64,000 nt of DNA from Thermodesulfovibrio yellowstonii DSM 11347. Its GTDB lineage: Bacteria > Nitrospirota > Thermodesulfovibrionia > Thermodesulfovibrionales > Thermodesulfovibrionaceae. The position numbers and the translations under genes were made by a program. The notes under the pieces were generated by a model. The model searched no databases, was not told the origin of the DNA, and saw only the letters and a program-made list of their open reading frames with translations. The stretch is taken from contig NC_011296.1 of NCBI RefSeq assembly GCF_000020985.1, forward strand, positions 1,912,001-1,976,000, written 5' to 3'. This document shows positions 46,233 to 54,117 of the stretch, piece after piece; position 1 is the first letter of the stretch; every line of letters begins with the position of its first letter.

Positions 46233-46673
46233 CTATGCCTCCTTTGAAAGGCTTTGTTTTGCATTTATACCGAAAGTTTCAAGAAATTTTATTGCTGTTC
46301 CAATGTGCATAATAGAACGGTCAATAAGTTGCTCATTTATTCTTTGAATCTCAGAAATTGCATTAAGTAAAGTTTTCATGCTATAGTAAAGCTCCTTTAA
46401 CTGTATCAATTCAGGGGAGTCATTGTTCATATTCAAAATTTCAGAAAGTGTAGTATTTTCTAAACCGTTTTTTGCAAGAAGTTTTGCTCTTTCTTCTTCC
46501 CACAAAGAAAGTTTAATAAGAGTCTGTTCCTTTTCCCTTAAAATTTTTTCAAGCTCTACAGAATTAAGTCCAACAATAGCGTCTCTTTCTTCAGATACTA
46601 TTTTGAATAGGATTTCAAGGAGAGCCTTCTCTTCATTGAGAATTTTTGTAAGCTCTTTATGCAAGCTTATCAA
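46233..46673 (-). CDS. flgN: FlgN family export chaperone
   Basis: 146-residue all-helical protein, Glu- and Leu-rich, with the FlgN-type N-terminus (LTKILNEEKALLEILFKIVSEERDAIV) and ending near the flgK start. Keeps FlgK and FlgL soluble for export. Assigned by size, helical pattern and position; sequence conservation in the family is low. Overlaps flgM by 17 bases. Confidence 0.8.
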   Translation of the reverse strand: MISLHKELTKILNEEKALLEILFKIVSEERDAIVGLNSVELEKILREKEQTLIKLSLWEEERAKLLAKNGLENTTLSEILNMNNDSPELIQLKELYYSMKTLLNAISEIQRINEQLIDRSIMHIGTAIKFLETFGINAKQSLSKEA

Positions 46674-46956
46674 TTAAAGCCTCCTTAATTATTTTCCCAG
46701 CAATTTCATTTCCTTTAACTTCGTATGTACCTGAATTTATAGCATTTTTCAATTCTTCTACTTTATCTGCCCTTATATCTGGGATATTGCTTACTTCTAC
46801 CATAAGTCTTGCGATATTTTTAGCTGCCTCAGATACTGTAACCTGATCTTTTGTAAGCACTTCTTCGCTTCTTTCAGAAGCTTTGCTATGAGATTTCTCT
46901 GGAGCTATCTGCGTATTTGGTGCTACACCATCTATTTTTATCGGTCCTCCTATCAT
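46657..46956 (-). CDS. flgM: Anti-sigma-28 factor FlgM
   Basis: 99 residues. The C-terminal half has the FliA-binding pattern VSEAAKNIARLMVEVSN ... IRADKVEELKNAINSGTYEVKGNEIAGKII. Holds FliA inactive until exported through the finished hook. The cognate fliA lies 14 kb away in the same block. AAAGGAGGTG precedes the ATG. Confidence 0.92.
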   Translation of the reverse strand: MIGGPIKIDGVAPNTQIAPEKSHSKASERSEEVLTKDQVTVSEAAKNIARLMVEVSNIPDIRADKVEELKNAINSGTYEVKGNEIAGKIIKEALIDKLA

Positions 46957-46982
46957 TTAAAACACCTCCTTTGTATTTTTAC

Positions 46983-47711
46983 TTATGAAATCGGCGATTT
47001 TTCTAAACTATTTAACATAGCTACAGGGTTTACAGGTTTGCCATCTTTTCGCACCTCAAAATGCAAATGCGGGCCTGTTGTTCGTCCTGTAGAACCGGAT
47101 AGAGCTATAACTGTATCTGCTGTAACAGTATCGCCAACTTTTACAAGATTTTTTGAATTATGAGCATAAATTGTTTGTATTCCATTTTCATGCTCAACTA
47201 TAACACAATTTCCATATCCATTACTGTAACCAGAATAAACAACCTTTCCAGATAAAGCAGGTTTAATTTCTGTTCCTTCAGGAACTGCTATATCTATTCC
47301 ATTATGGTGTCTGAGTTTTCCATCTATTGGGTCAGTTCTTAAACCAAAAGGTGAAGTTATTTTGCCTGATGCAGGTAAAGAGATTTTATTGGGCAGATTA
47401 AATTTTCTCTGTTCTTCCTGATTGTCTAAAGAAGGCTTCAGTTCAATTTTTTGATTTTTTGAAATGCTATTTAAAAAATTAGCATTTTCAGTTAAAAATC
47501 TTCCAATTCCTATATCTCTTTCAGACATCATTTCTGCTATTTGAGGGAGAATAGCTGTCATGTAAGTGGATGTTGTTTTGCCTTCAGAAAAAGATGTATT
47601 CGCAAACATAACTTTTAATAATTCAGTAAGGAAAATCGTCTCTATCTTTTTTGAAAGCTCCTTTGTATCTGTAGAAGTATTAAGTGTCTGTGTGTTAACT
47701 TTGTTTATCAC
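46983..47711 (-). CDS. flgJ: FlgJ rod-binding domain fused to M23 metallopeptidase
   Basis: 242 residues. The N-terminal ~100 residues are the rod-binding domain of FlgJ (TIFLTELLKVMFANTSFSEGK ... YMTAILPQIAEMMSERDIGIG). The C-terminal part is an M23 (LysM-less) endopeptidase: SPFGLRTDPIDGKLRHHNGIDI with the first His/Asp pair, and GRTTGPHLHFEVR with HxH. In E. coli-type FlgJ the second domain is a glucosaminidase, so here a peptide-cleaving enzyme replaces a glycan-cleaving one. Presumed to open peptidoglycan for the rod. No signal peptide; exported through the flagellar machine as for FlgJ. It sits between flgI and flgM, FlgJ's normal place. Confidence 0.9.
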   Translation of the reverse strand: MINKVNTQTLNTSTDTKELSKKIETIFLTELLKVMFANTSFSEGKTTSTYMTAILPQIAEMMSERDIGIGRFLTENANFLNSISKNQKIELKPSLDNQEEQRKFNLPNKISLPASGKITSPFGLRTDPIDGKLRHHNGIDIAVPEGTEIKPALSGKVVYSGYSNGYGNCVIVEHENGIQTIYAHNSKNLVKVGDTVTADTVIALSGSTGRTTGPHLHFEVRKDGKPVNPVAMLNSLEKSPIS

Positions 47712-47718
47712 TGTTGCC

Positions 47719-48930
47719 TCACATTATCACCAGATCAGCTTTTAAAGCGCCTGATGTTTTAAGTGCCTGAAGTATAGAGATTAAATCCTTCGGAGTTACT
47801 CCCAATGTATTTAATGCTCTGACAAGTTCTCCAACTGTTGAACCCTGTACTTCAACAAGAGATGCCTGTTTTTCCTCTACTTTAAGCTCAGTTCTGGGAA
47901 CAGTCTCTGTTACAGATCCTCTTGGAGACAGAGGAGGTGGTTGAATCACTTCAGGGGTTTCTTTTATTGTAATTGTCAAACCACCATGAGCAAGTGCTGC
48001 AGGTGATATTTTTACATGAGAGCCTATAACAACCGTGCCTGTTCTTTCATTTATAACTACACGGGCAGGTAAATCAGTAGAAACTTCAATTTTTTCAACT
48101 TCAGCCATAAAATCAAGCACATTTCCTCTATAAGTTGATGGGATATTAATTGAAATTGTTGTTGGGTCCAAAGCTTTTGCAATTCCTGCTTTATAAATCT
48201 CGTTTATTTTTTCAGCTATATTTTTGGCGGTAGTTATATCTGGAAACTGTAGAAGAAGCTGAAGCTCACTCTTTGCATTCAGATTAACAGGAACTGCTTT
48301 TTCTACAATAGCTCCTTCAGGAATAGAGCCGACATTTTGATGATTTTTTATAGCCTGAGCTGCTCTTCCAGCAGCTATAAACCCTCCAATTGAAATAGGT
48401 CCCTGCGCTAAAGCATATACTTCTCCATCAGGTCCTGTAAGAGGTGTAAGCAGCAAAGTTCCTCCCTGAAGAGATTTGGCATCACCTATTGATGAAACCT
48501 GTACATCTATTTTTGTCCCCGGTTTCACATTGGTTGGCAGTTTAGCAGTAACCATAACTGCTGCAACATTCTTAACTTTGCCCTTCAAATCTTTCACATT
48601 CACTGTAATTCCCATTCTGCTCAACATATTTGCAATTGGCTGATAAAGATATGTTCCATCCTTATCGCCTGTTCCGTTTAATCCAACAACAAGACCATAA
48701 CCTACAAGTTGGTTTTCTCTAATTCCTGACCAGCTGGCAATATCCTTTATTCTCTCTGCATGAGAGGTAGTTGCAAAAGATAGTATCAAGAAAAATATAA
48801 AGAGGAGATTCTTCGCTACGCTCAGAATGACATTGTATTTAGTCAGAATAACATGATAATCGCTCAAAATGACTTTATAATTGCTCAGAATAACTTTATA
48901 ATTACCCAGAATGATTTTATTGTTTCTCAT
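47719..48930 (-). CDS. flgI: Flagellar P-ring protein FlgI, with repeat-derived signal-peptide extension
   Basis: 403 residues from ATG 48930, chosen because GGAGG lies seven bases upstream. From residue ~50 onward it is a canonical FlgI (ERIKDIASWSGIRENQLVGYGLVVGLNGTGDKDGT). The hydrophobic signal core (LLFIFFLILSFATTSHA) is unusual: before it come about 35 residues of near-repeats of NYKVILS, encoded by 21-bp tandem units joined to a dispersed repeat. See the separate finding. Forms the periplasmic P ring. Coupled closely to flgH upstream and flgJ downstream. Confidence 0.93.
   Translation of the reverse strand: MRNNKIILGNYKVILSNYKVILSDYHVILTKYNVILSVAKNLLFIFFLILSFATTSHAERIKDIASWSGIRENQLVGYGLVVGLNGTGDKDGTYLYQPIANMLSRMGITVNVKDLKGKVKNVAAVMVTAKLPTNVKPGTKIDVQVSSIGDAKSLQGGTLLLTPLTGPDGEVYALAQGPISIGGFIAAGRAAQAIKNHQNVGSIPEGAIVEKAVPVNLNAKSELQLLLQFPDITTAKNIAEKINEIYKAGIAKALDPTTISINIPSTYRGNVLDFMAEVEKIEVSTDLPARVVINERTGTVVIGSHVKISPAALAHGGLTITIKETPEVIQPPPLSPRGSVTETVPRTELKVEEKQASLVEVQGSTVGELVRALNTLGVTPKDLISILQALKTSGALKADLVIM
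48795..48925. repeat. Dispersed repeat with 21-bp tandem units inside flgI
   Basis: GAGGAGATTCTTCGCTACGC..TCAGAATGACATT is a full core of the dispersed family, followed by four degenerate 21-base units of the type CTCAGAATGACTTTATAATTG. In the flgI frame each unit is seven codons, so length changes keep the frame. Confidence 0.8.
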
Positions 48931-48942
48931 ATCCAACCTCCT

Positions 48943-49659
48943 CTAAAAGGGCCATATTTTGTCAAGAAATCTCACAAGCCAACCCTGAGACTGTTTATCT
49001 CCAAGTGTGCCTTCTCCCACAAGATATATCTGCGCATCTGCAACATACTGACTCAATATAGTATTGCTCTGACTTATATCATCAGGTCTTATTATGCCTC
49101 TGAGAACAAGTATTTCCTTTTCATTATTAACAATTACCTCTTTTCTGGATTCAATAACAAGATTTCCATTTGGTAAAACTTCAACCACCTTGGCTGTGAT
49201 TGTTCCAGTAATTTTGCCTGTTCTTGCAGTATCACCATCTCCTTTAAAATCACTTGTTGCCGAACCTTTAACTGATGGAGAAAAAACATTTCCTGCTTTA
49301 TAAAAACCATTTATCAGTGGAAGATTGTGAATATTAAAATCTGTATTCATGCCAAAAAATGTATCAAGACCATAGTTTGTTGATGAATCCCTTGATGCAG
49401 TGGTTGATGCAGTTTTCTGAGCTGAAGTTGATTCGTTTATTAAAATTGTTACAAGGTCATTTACTCTGCGGGCTTTTTTATCTTCATAAAGAGAAGCCTT
49501 GTTCCTCCATAAAGAACCCTCACTTGCTACCTGAGTTTGAGGAGGCTCAGGATAGTATTTTGGTGGCATTCCTGCATTTTTAATGTCTCTTACTTCCTGA
49601 AGTTCTGAACAGGATGCAAGAAAAAATATACAAAGGCTTATTAAAATTAATTTTCTCAT
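48943..49659 (-). CDS. flgH: Flagellar L-ring lipoprotein FlgH
   Basis: 238 residues. Lipoprotein signal peptide with lipobox LASC (residues 14-17, Cys17), the SLWRNKASLYEDKKARRVNDLVTILINE motif and the C-terminal IVRPDDIS-like segment (RGIIRPDDISQSNTILSQYVADAQIYLVGEG). Forms the outer-membrane L ring, which implies a diderm cell. Overlaps flgA by four bases. Confidence 0.95.
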   Translation of the reverse strand: MRKLILISLCIFFLASCSELQEVRDIKNAGMPPKYYPEPPQTQVASEGSLWRNKASLYEDKKARRVNDLVTILINESTSAQKTASTTASRDSSTNYGLDTFFGMNTDFNIHNLPLINGFYKAGNVFSPSVKGSATSDFKGDGDTARTGKITGTITAKVVEVLPNGNLVIESRKEVIVNNEKEILVLRGIIRPDDISQSNTILSQYVADAQIYLVGEGTLGDKQSQGWLVRFLDKIWPF

Positions 49660-50351
49660 AATGATACCCTCACTTTGTCTTTACCTACTAATTTACCAAC
49701 AATTTCCTTGCCAGTTTGAAAACATTGTACACGAGCATTTCCTCCAACTACTGCGTCAGATTTCAAAACACCTTCTGTCATTATCATGACCTGACCTGTA
49801 TTTATTATTACATCTACTTTACTTCCTTTTTTTACAGGCATGCCAGAATAAAGATAATCTTCTTTAATGATTAAACCTCTGGTAAGACTCCTTTTTACAA
49901 CTTTTCCTATTAGTAAATTTTTATCTGTAATTGCTCCTACAGGAAGTCTACTTAAAGGTTGTTTTATTTCCATTATTTTTTCTTCAGTAATTACTTCTCC
50001 TCTTTTTAGAGGTATTTGAGTAATATAAACTCTTGTTAAAACTTCGTAGTTTGCAATTGCTCTGTATTGTCTGTTTCCACATTTAAAAGTGAATTCTGCT
50101 GCATTTGGTCTTTTAATTTCCCTGATTTTTAGATTCTCGGGATTACAATTTTCATGGGGTTCGTATCCTATAAATTTTATCTGCCCAACCTGCACTTCTG
50201 TAGCAATAGGTGATTTCTTTATCTCATTTGAAAGAAGATTTGCTAAAAAAGCCGTATCAAAAGCAAAACTTGAGGAAATAAAAAGAAATGTTAAACAAAA
50301 GACAATCAGAAGCACAAAATTATTAAAAATTTTTGCCTTTATCTGTTTCAT
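49656..50351 (-). CDS. flgA: Flagellar P-ring assembly chaperone FlgA
   Basis: 231 residues with a signal peptide (FVLLIVFCLTFLFISSSFAF) and a C-terminal SAF domain (TQIPLKRGEVITEEKIMEIKQP; GKVVKRSLTRGLIIKEDYL; VKKGSKVDVIINTG). Periplasmic helper for FlgI. It lies between flgG and flgH. Confidence 0.92.
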   Translation of the reverse strand: MKQIKAKIFNNFVLLIVFCLTFLFISSSFAFDTAFLANLLSNEIKKSPIATEVQVGQIKFIGYEPHENCNPENLKIREIKRPNAAEFTFKCGNRQYRAIANYEVLTRVYITQIPLKRGEVITEEKIMEIKQPLSRLPVGAITDKNLLIGKVVKRSLTRGLIIKEDYLYSGMPVKKGSKVDVIINTGQVMIMTEGVLKSDAVVGGNARVQCFQTGKEIVGKLVGKDKVRVSL

Positions 50352-50373
50352 ATAATTCTCCTATGACTTCTAA

Positions 50374-51162
50374 TTACCTCTTAAGTGCTGCTACTGTTTG
50401 CAACATTTCATCAGATGTTTGCACCGCCTTAGAGTTAATATCAAAAGCTCTTTGAGCAATTATCATATTAGCAAGCTCTTCAACAATGTTTACATTGGAC
50501 ATTTCCAAAAAACCCTGTACAATTTTTCCTCTTCCCTCAGTTCCAGGAGTTCCTGTTGTTGGAGTGCCCGATGCATCTGTTTCAAGAAAAAGATTTCTTC
50601 CGATTGCCTGTAACCCACCTGGATTTATAAATCTTGCAAGTTCAACTGTTCCGATCTGAACAGGTGCAACTGTTCCTGGTTGAAGCACTGTAACAGTTCC
50701 ATCAGCACCAAATGTTATTTTCGTTGCATCAGCAGGAACTGTAATTCCGGGTTCTATCGGATATCCGTCATTTGTTACAATCCTTCCATCTTTATCAATT
50801 CTAAAGTTTCCTGCTCTTGTATAAGCAATTGTCCCATCAGGAAGAGTTACCTGGAAAAATCCATCTCCATCAATCGCCAAATCCAGATCATTCCCTGTAT
50901 TTATAAGATCACCTGGAGTAAAAAACTTTGCAACAGCAACAGGTCTTACACCAAGTCCAACCTGAATTCCTGAAGGATACTGAGTTCCATCATCAGAGGG
51001 AGCTCCCGGATTAATAACATTCTGATAAAGCAAATCCTGAAACTCTGCTCTTCCTTTTTTGAATCCTGTGGTATTAACATTTGCAAGATTATGTGAAATA
51101 ACATCTAAATTTAGCTGCTGAGCATACATGCCAGTTGATGCTGTAAAAAGTGATCTTAACAT
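50374..51162 (-). CDS. flgG: Flagellar distal rod protein FlgG
   Basis: 262 residues, the normal length. N-terminal LRSLFTASTGMYAQQLNLDV..SHNLANVNTTGFKKGRAEFQDL and C-terminal GFLEMSNVNIVEELANMI..QRAFDINSKAVQTSDEML are diagnostic. Builds the distal rod through the P and L rings. Confidence 0.96.
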   Translation of the reverse strand: MLRSLFTASTGMYAQQLNLDVISHNLANVNTTGFKKGRAEFQDLLYQNVINPGAPSDDGTQYPSGIQVGLGVRPVAVAKFFTPGDLINTGNDLDLAIDGDGFFQVTLPDGTIAYTRAGNFRIDKDGRIVTNDGYPIEPGITVPADATKITFGADGTVTVLQPGTVAPVQIGTVELARFINPGGLQAIGRNLFLETDASGTPTTGTPGTEGRGKIVQGFLEMSNVNIVEELANMIIAQRAFDINSKAVQTSDEMLQTVAALKR

Positions 51163-51174
51163 GCGTTGCCTCCT

Positions 51175-51894
51175 TTATATTCTTGCAATTTCGCTTACAG
51201 CTCTTTGTGCAAGCTCAGAAAAATTGGTTGTTACCCTCTGGGTGAAATCAAAATTTCTTATAGCCTGAATCATTTGAACCATTTCACTCATTGGATTTAC
51301 ATTTGAATTTTCTATCCAGCCCTGTAAAATCTGCCCATTTGCTTGCCCTGCTTCTACTCCTTCATAAAGAGACTGTCCAACATGTCTGAGATTATTCAGT
51401 TTTACAAGTTTAATTCGTCCAATAGGATTTCCATCAACTAATATAGTTCCATCTTTACCGTACTCTATTTTTGTTCCATCTATTATTATTGGATTATTAT
51501 TTTCATCAAGAACTCTTAACCCTGTCTGCGTCACAAGATAATTATCTTTGTCTCTTGTAAATGAACCTTCTCTGGTATATAAAATTTTATTCCCCTGTCT
51601 TACTACAAAAAATCCTTCTCCCTGAATACCAAGGTCAAATGGATTATGAGTTTGTTTTAAAGCACCCTGAGATGTGTCAATGTATTGAGTGCCGAAATAG
51701 GTTTGAGCTCTTGCATCCTGATATATAACATTTGACTGAGAAGGTTTTCCTGAAAGAAGAGGATAAAGCCTGCTTGCAAAGCTCTGCTTTTTATAACCCG
51801 TTGTATTAATATTGGCAAGATTGTTGGAAATGGCAGAAAGTTCATTCTCTCTCATGCTCATTCCAGTCATTGTTATGTAAATTCCTTTATACAT
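51175..51894 (-). CDS. flgF: Flagellar proximal rod protein FlgF
   Basis: 239 residues. N-terminal MYKGIYITMTGMSMRENELS..SNNLANINTTGYKKQ and C-terminal WIENSNVNPMSEMVQMIQAIRNFDF are those of FlgF. First gene of a flgFGAHIJMNKL run, preceded by TAGGAGGAGG and a sigma-54 type promoter at 51923-51940. Confidence 0.93.
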   Translation of the reverse strand: MYKGIYITMTGMSMRENELSAISNNLANINTTGYKKQSFASRLYPLLSGKPSQSNVIYQDARAQTYFGTQYIDTSQGALKQTHNPFDLGIQGEGFFVVRQGNKILYTREGSFTRDKDNYLVTQTGLRVLDENNNPIIIDGTKIEYGKDGTILVDGNPIGRIKLVKLNNLRHVGQSLYEGVEAGQANGQILQGWIENSNVNPMSEMVQMIQAIRNFDFTQRVTTNFSELAQRAVSEIARI

Positions 51895-51922
51895 CCTTAC
51901 CTCCTCCTAAAAACAAATATTA

Positions 51923-51940
51923 ATGCAATGGTTATGCCAA
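51923..51940 (-). promoter_or_regulatory. Sigma-54 (-24/-12) promoter of the flgF operon
   Basis: Minus strand: TTGGCA-TAACCA-TTGCA, with GG and GC exactly ten bases apart as required for RpoN. The -12 GC is about 30 bases upstream of the flgF ATG, leaving a short leader with a strong ribosome site. Confidence 0.75.
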
Positions 51941-52017
51941 TACAAAATTGTTGAGATTTCTTGTTTTTCTTTAAAGCAAATCTTGCTGTAGTAGGAAATT
52001 TTTTCCTGAATGGAATT

Positions 52018-52203
52018 TTATGCTTCTATATCTATTTTGTGTTCTGAGGACTCTTTTTCTGAAGATAAGGTTTCTTTTTCAGATTTTTCTTCGGTTTTTT
52101 TAAATTTTTTTCTAACTTTGTACTTTGCAAAAACAGAACCTTCTTTTACAGGTCTAATCCCTCTGTAAGGACCTAATGGGTCTATTCTTTCTTCTGCAGC
52201 CAT
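52018..52203 (-). CDS. Small charged protein of unknown function
   Basis: 61 residues starting directly after the HDOD stop. The first third (MAAEERIDPLGPYRGIRPVKEGSVFAKY) is more hydrophobic and patterned; the rest is Lys/Glu/Ser-rich and probably disordered. I do not recognise it. Its position between HDOD and flgF suggests a motility-linked role. It is followed by the sigma-54 promoter, so it ends the upstream transcription unit. Confidence 0.6.
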   Translation of the reverse strand: MAAEERIDPLGPYRGIRPVKEGSVFAKYKVRKKFKKTEEKSEKETLSSEKESSEHKIDIEA

Positions 52204-53043
52204 TTAACTCAATAAAAATTCTTTCTGTTTTTCAAATTTTATTTTAAATAGTCCTACAAGCTCATTTAGTGCATCTTCTGTCATACCAAGAGATTCATAG
52301 TCTATTTTAGTTATAAAAGACTCTTTTAAACCTATTCCAAGATTGAGACATATCTGGTCTGCAACTCTTACAATATTACATATGTCAGCAAATGCCTGGT
52401 CTTCATAGTCTGGATATGGATATGTATGATGATATGTTATTACCATTTCCAATTTTTCAGGAAGTTTCCATTTCTTCGCAATAAGATTACCTATGATTGT
52501 ATGATTAAATCCCAGTGTTTCATCCTCAAGCTCTATTAGTAGTCGTCCTTCTTTGTATATTCTTTCGTATATTTGAATATACAGTTCTGGCATGGCATTG
52601 TTTATAACTGTTTTACCAACATCATGAATTAACCCGCAGACTAAAGCCTCATCTGTGGTTGCCATATGAGTTACCATAGCCAGTAAACTTGAACAAAGAG
52701 CTACTCCGAGACTGTGTTCCCAGAGTCTCTGCTCAAATATTCCAAAACGTCTGTGTAAATCTCTTAATGAAGTTGCAATAACCAGTGATTTAAGAGTTTC
52801 AAAACCTATAAGGAGTAATGCCTGAGGGATATCTTCAATTTTTCTATCACGACCATAATAAGGAGAGTTTGCTATTCTTAAAAGTCTTGTTGCAAATCCT
52901 TGATCACGGGAGATTATTTCCTCAAGGGCTTTTAAAGATGCATAATTATCTTGAATAAGGTTCATAACTTTCATGGCAATAGGAGGCAATGAAGGGATAT
53001 CAACAGTTCTAAAAACTATTCTTTCTATTATTTCTTCCTGCAA
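52204..53043 (-). CDS. HDOD-domain signalling protein
   Basis: 279 residues with the HDOD pattern: LPSLPPIAMKVMNLI, ISRDQGFATRLLRIANSPYYG, IPQALLLIGFETLKSLV, and a degenerate HD-like GLIHDVGKTV and TYHHTYPYP. HDOD proteins are regulatory HD relatives that mostly lack catalysis, often tied to chemotaxis and c-di-GMP pathways. It lies nine bases after cheB. Confidence 0.88.
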   Translation of the reverse strand: MQEEIIERIVFRTVDIPSLPPIAMKVMNLIQDNYASLKALEEIISRDQGFATRLLRIANSPYYGRDRKIEDIPQALLLIGFETLKSLVIATSLRDLHRRFGIFEQRLWEHSLGVALCSSLLAMVTHMATTDEALVCGLIHDVGKTVINNAMPELYIQIYERIYKEGRLLIELEDETLGFNHTIIGNLIAKKWKLPEKLEMVITYHHTYPYPDYEDQAFADICNIVRVADQICLNLGIGLKESFITKIDYESLGMTEDALNELVGLFKIKFEKQKEFLLS

Positions 53044-53052
53044 AAATGTCTC

Positions 53053-54108
53053 CTATACAGCGTTTATTATTTCTCCTGCCATTTCTTCAAGAGGAATAAC
53101 TTTATCAGCTATTCCTGCTTCAACAACAGCACGAGGCATACCATATACTACACAAGTTTCTTCATTTTGAGCAAATATTCTTCCACCTGTTTCCTTTATT
53201 TTTTTACATCCTTTTGCTCCATCATTACCCATTCCCGTGAGTATTACTCCGAGACTCCTGCCTGGATAACATTCTGCTACAGATGCCATCAAAACATCAA
53301 CACTTGGACGATATATAAACTCTTCTTTATCCTCTGAAACAGAAATAAAAGTCTCAATCCCTCTTCTTTTAAGTCTCATATGTCCTCTCCCAGGAGCTAC
53401 GTATACAATACCAGGTTTTACAGTTTCACCCTCTTCAGCCTCTTTTACTGAAAGTTGACTCAACTGGTCAAGCCTTTCAGCAAAAGGTTTTGTAAAATTA
53501 GGTGGCATATGCTGGGCAATTACAATAGGAACTGGAAAGTCTTTTGGCAGTTTTGGAATAATTTCCTGAAGAGCCTTAGGTCCTCCTGTAGACGTGCCTA
53601 TAGAAATAATTCCTACTTTTCTTTCTGTTGTTACCCTTGTCTTTGGTATTTCAACCTTAGGAACTTCTATTTTTGTTTCAGCAGTTTTAACTGGAGGCTT
53701 TCTTTTTACAATTCCTCTTCTGCCAATTGTTTTAATTTTATCAATTAGCATTCCTTTAATCTTGATAATATTCACTGAAAGCTCAGCAAGATTTTTAGGT
53801 ATAAAATCAACTGCACCAAGTTCAAGTGCTTCAAGAGTTACCTTCGCACCTTCAGTTGTAAGAGAACTTACCATGATTACAGGAACAGGACATTTATTCA
53901 TTATCTCTTTTAATGCGGTTATGCCATCCATTCTTGGCATTTCAACATCCATTGTTACAATATCTGGTCTAAATTCCTGAACCATCTGGACAGCCTCAAC
54001 TCCGTCCCTTGCTGTACCGATTACTTTTATTTCAGGGTCTTCCTGAAGCATTGAAGTAATAGCTTTTCTCATAAAGGCTGAATCATCTACAACTAAAACT
54101 TTAATCAT
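53053..54108 (-). CDS. cheB: Chemotaxis response regulator / methylesterase CheB
   Basis: 351 residues. Receiver domain (VLVVDDSAFMRKAI; phospho-Asp in DIVTMDVEMPRMDG), linker, and CheB catalytic domain with Ser in SIGTSTGGPKAL, His in AQHMPPNFT and Asp in GMGNDGAKG. Removes methyl groups from chemoreceptors. It pairs with cheR in the same block. Confidence 0.96.
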   Translation of the reverse strand: MIKVLVVDDSAFMRKAITSMLQEDPEIKVIGTARDGVEAVQMVQEFRPDIVTMDVEMPRMDGITALKEIMNKCPVPVIMVSSLTTEGAKVTLEALELGAVDFIPKNLAELSVNIIKIKGMLIDKIKTIGRRGIVKRKPPVKTAETKIEVPKVEIPKTRVTTERKVGIISIGTSTGGPKALQEIIPKLPKDFPVPIVIAQHMPPNFTKPFAERLDQLSQLSVKEAEEGETVKPGIVYVAPGRGHMRLKRRGIETFISVSEDKEEFIYRPSVDVLMASVAECYPGRSLGVILTGMGNDGAKGCKKIKETGGRIFAQNEETCVVYGMPRAVVEAGIADKVIPLEEMAGEIINAV

Positions 54109-54117
54109 ATATGCCCC

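Noticed and set aside
48853-49176. 107-codon plus-strand frame over flgI/flgH
   Set aside because: Antisense of the repeat-derived flgI start and of flgH.
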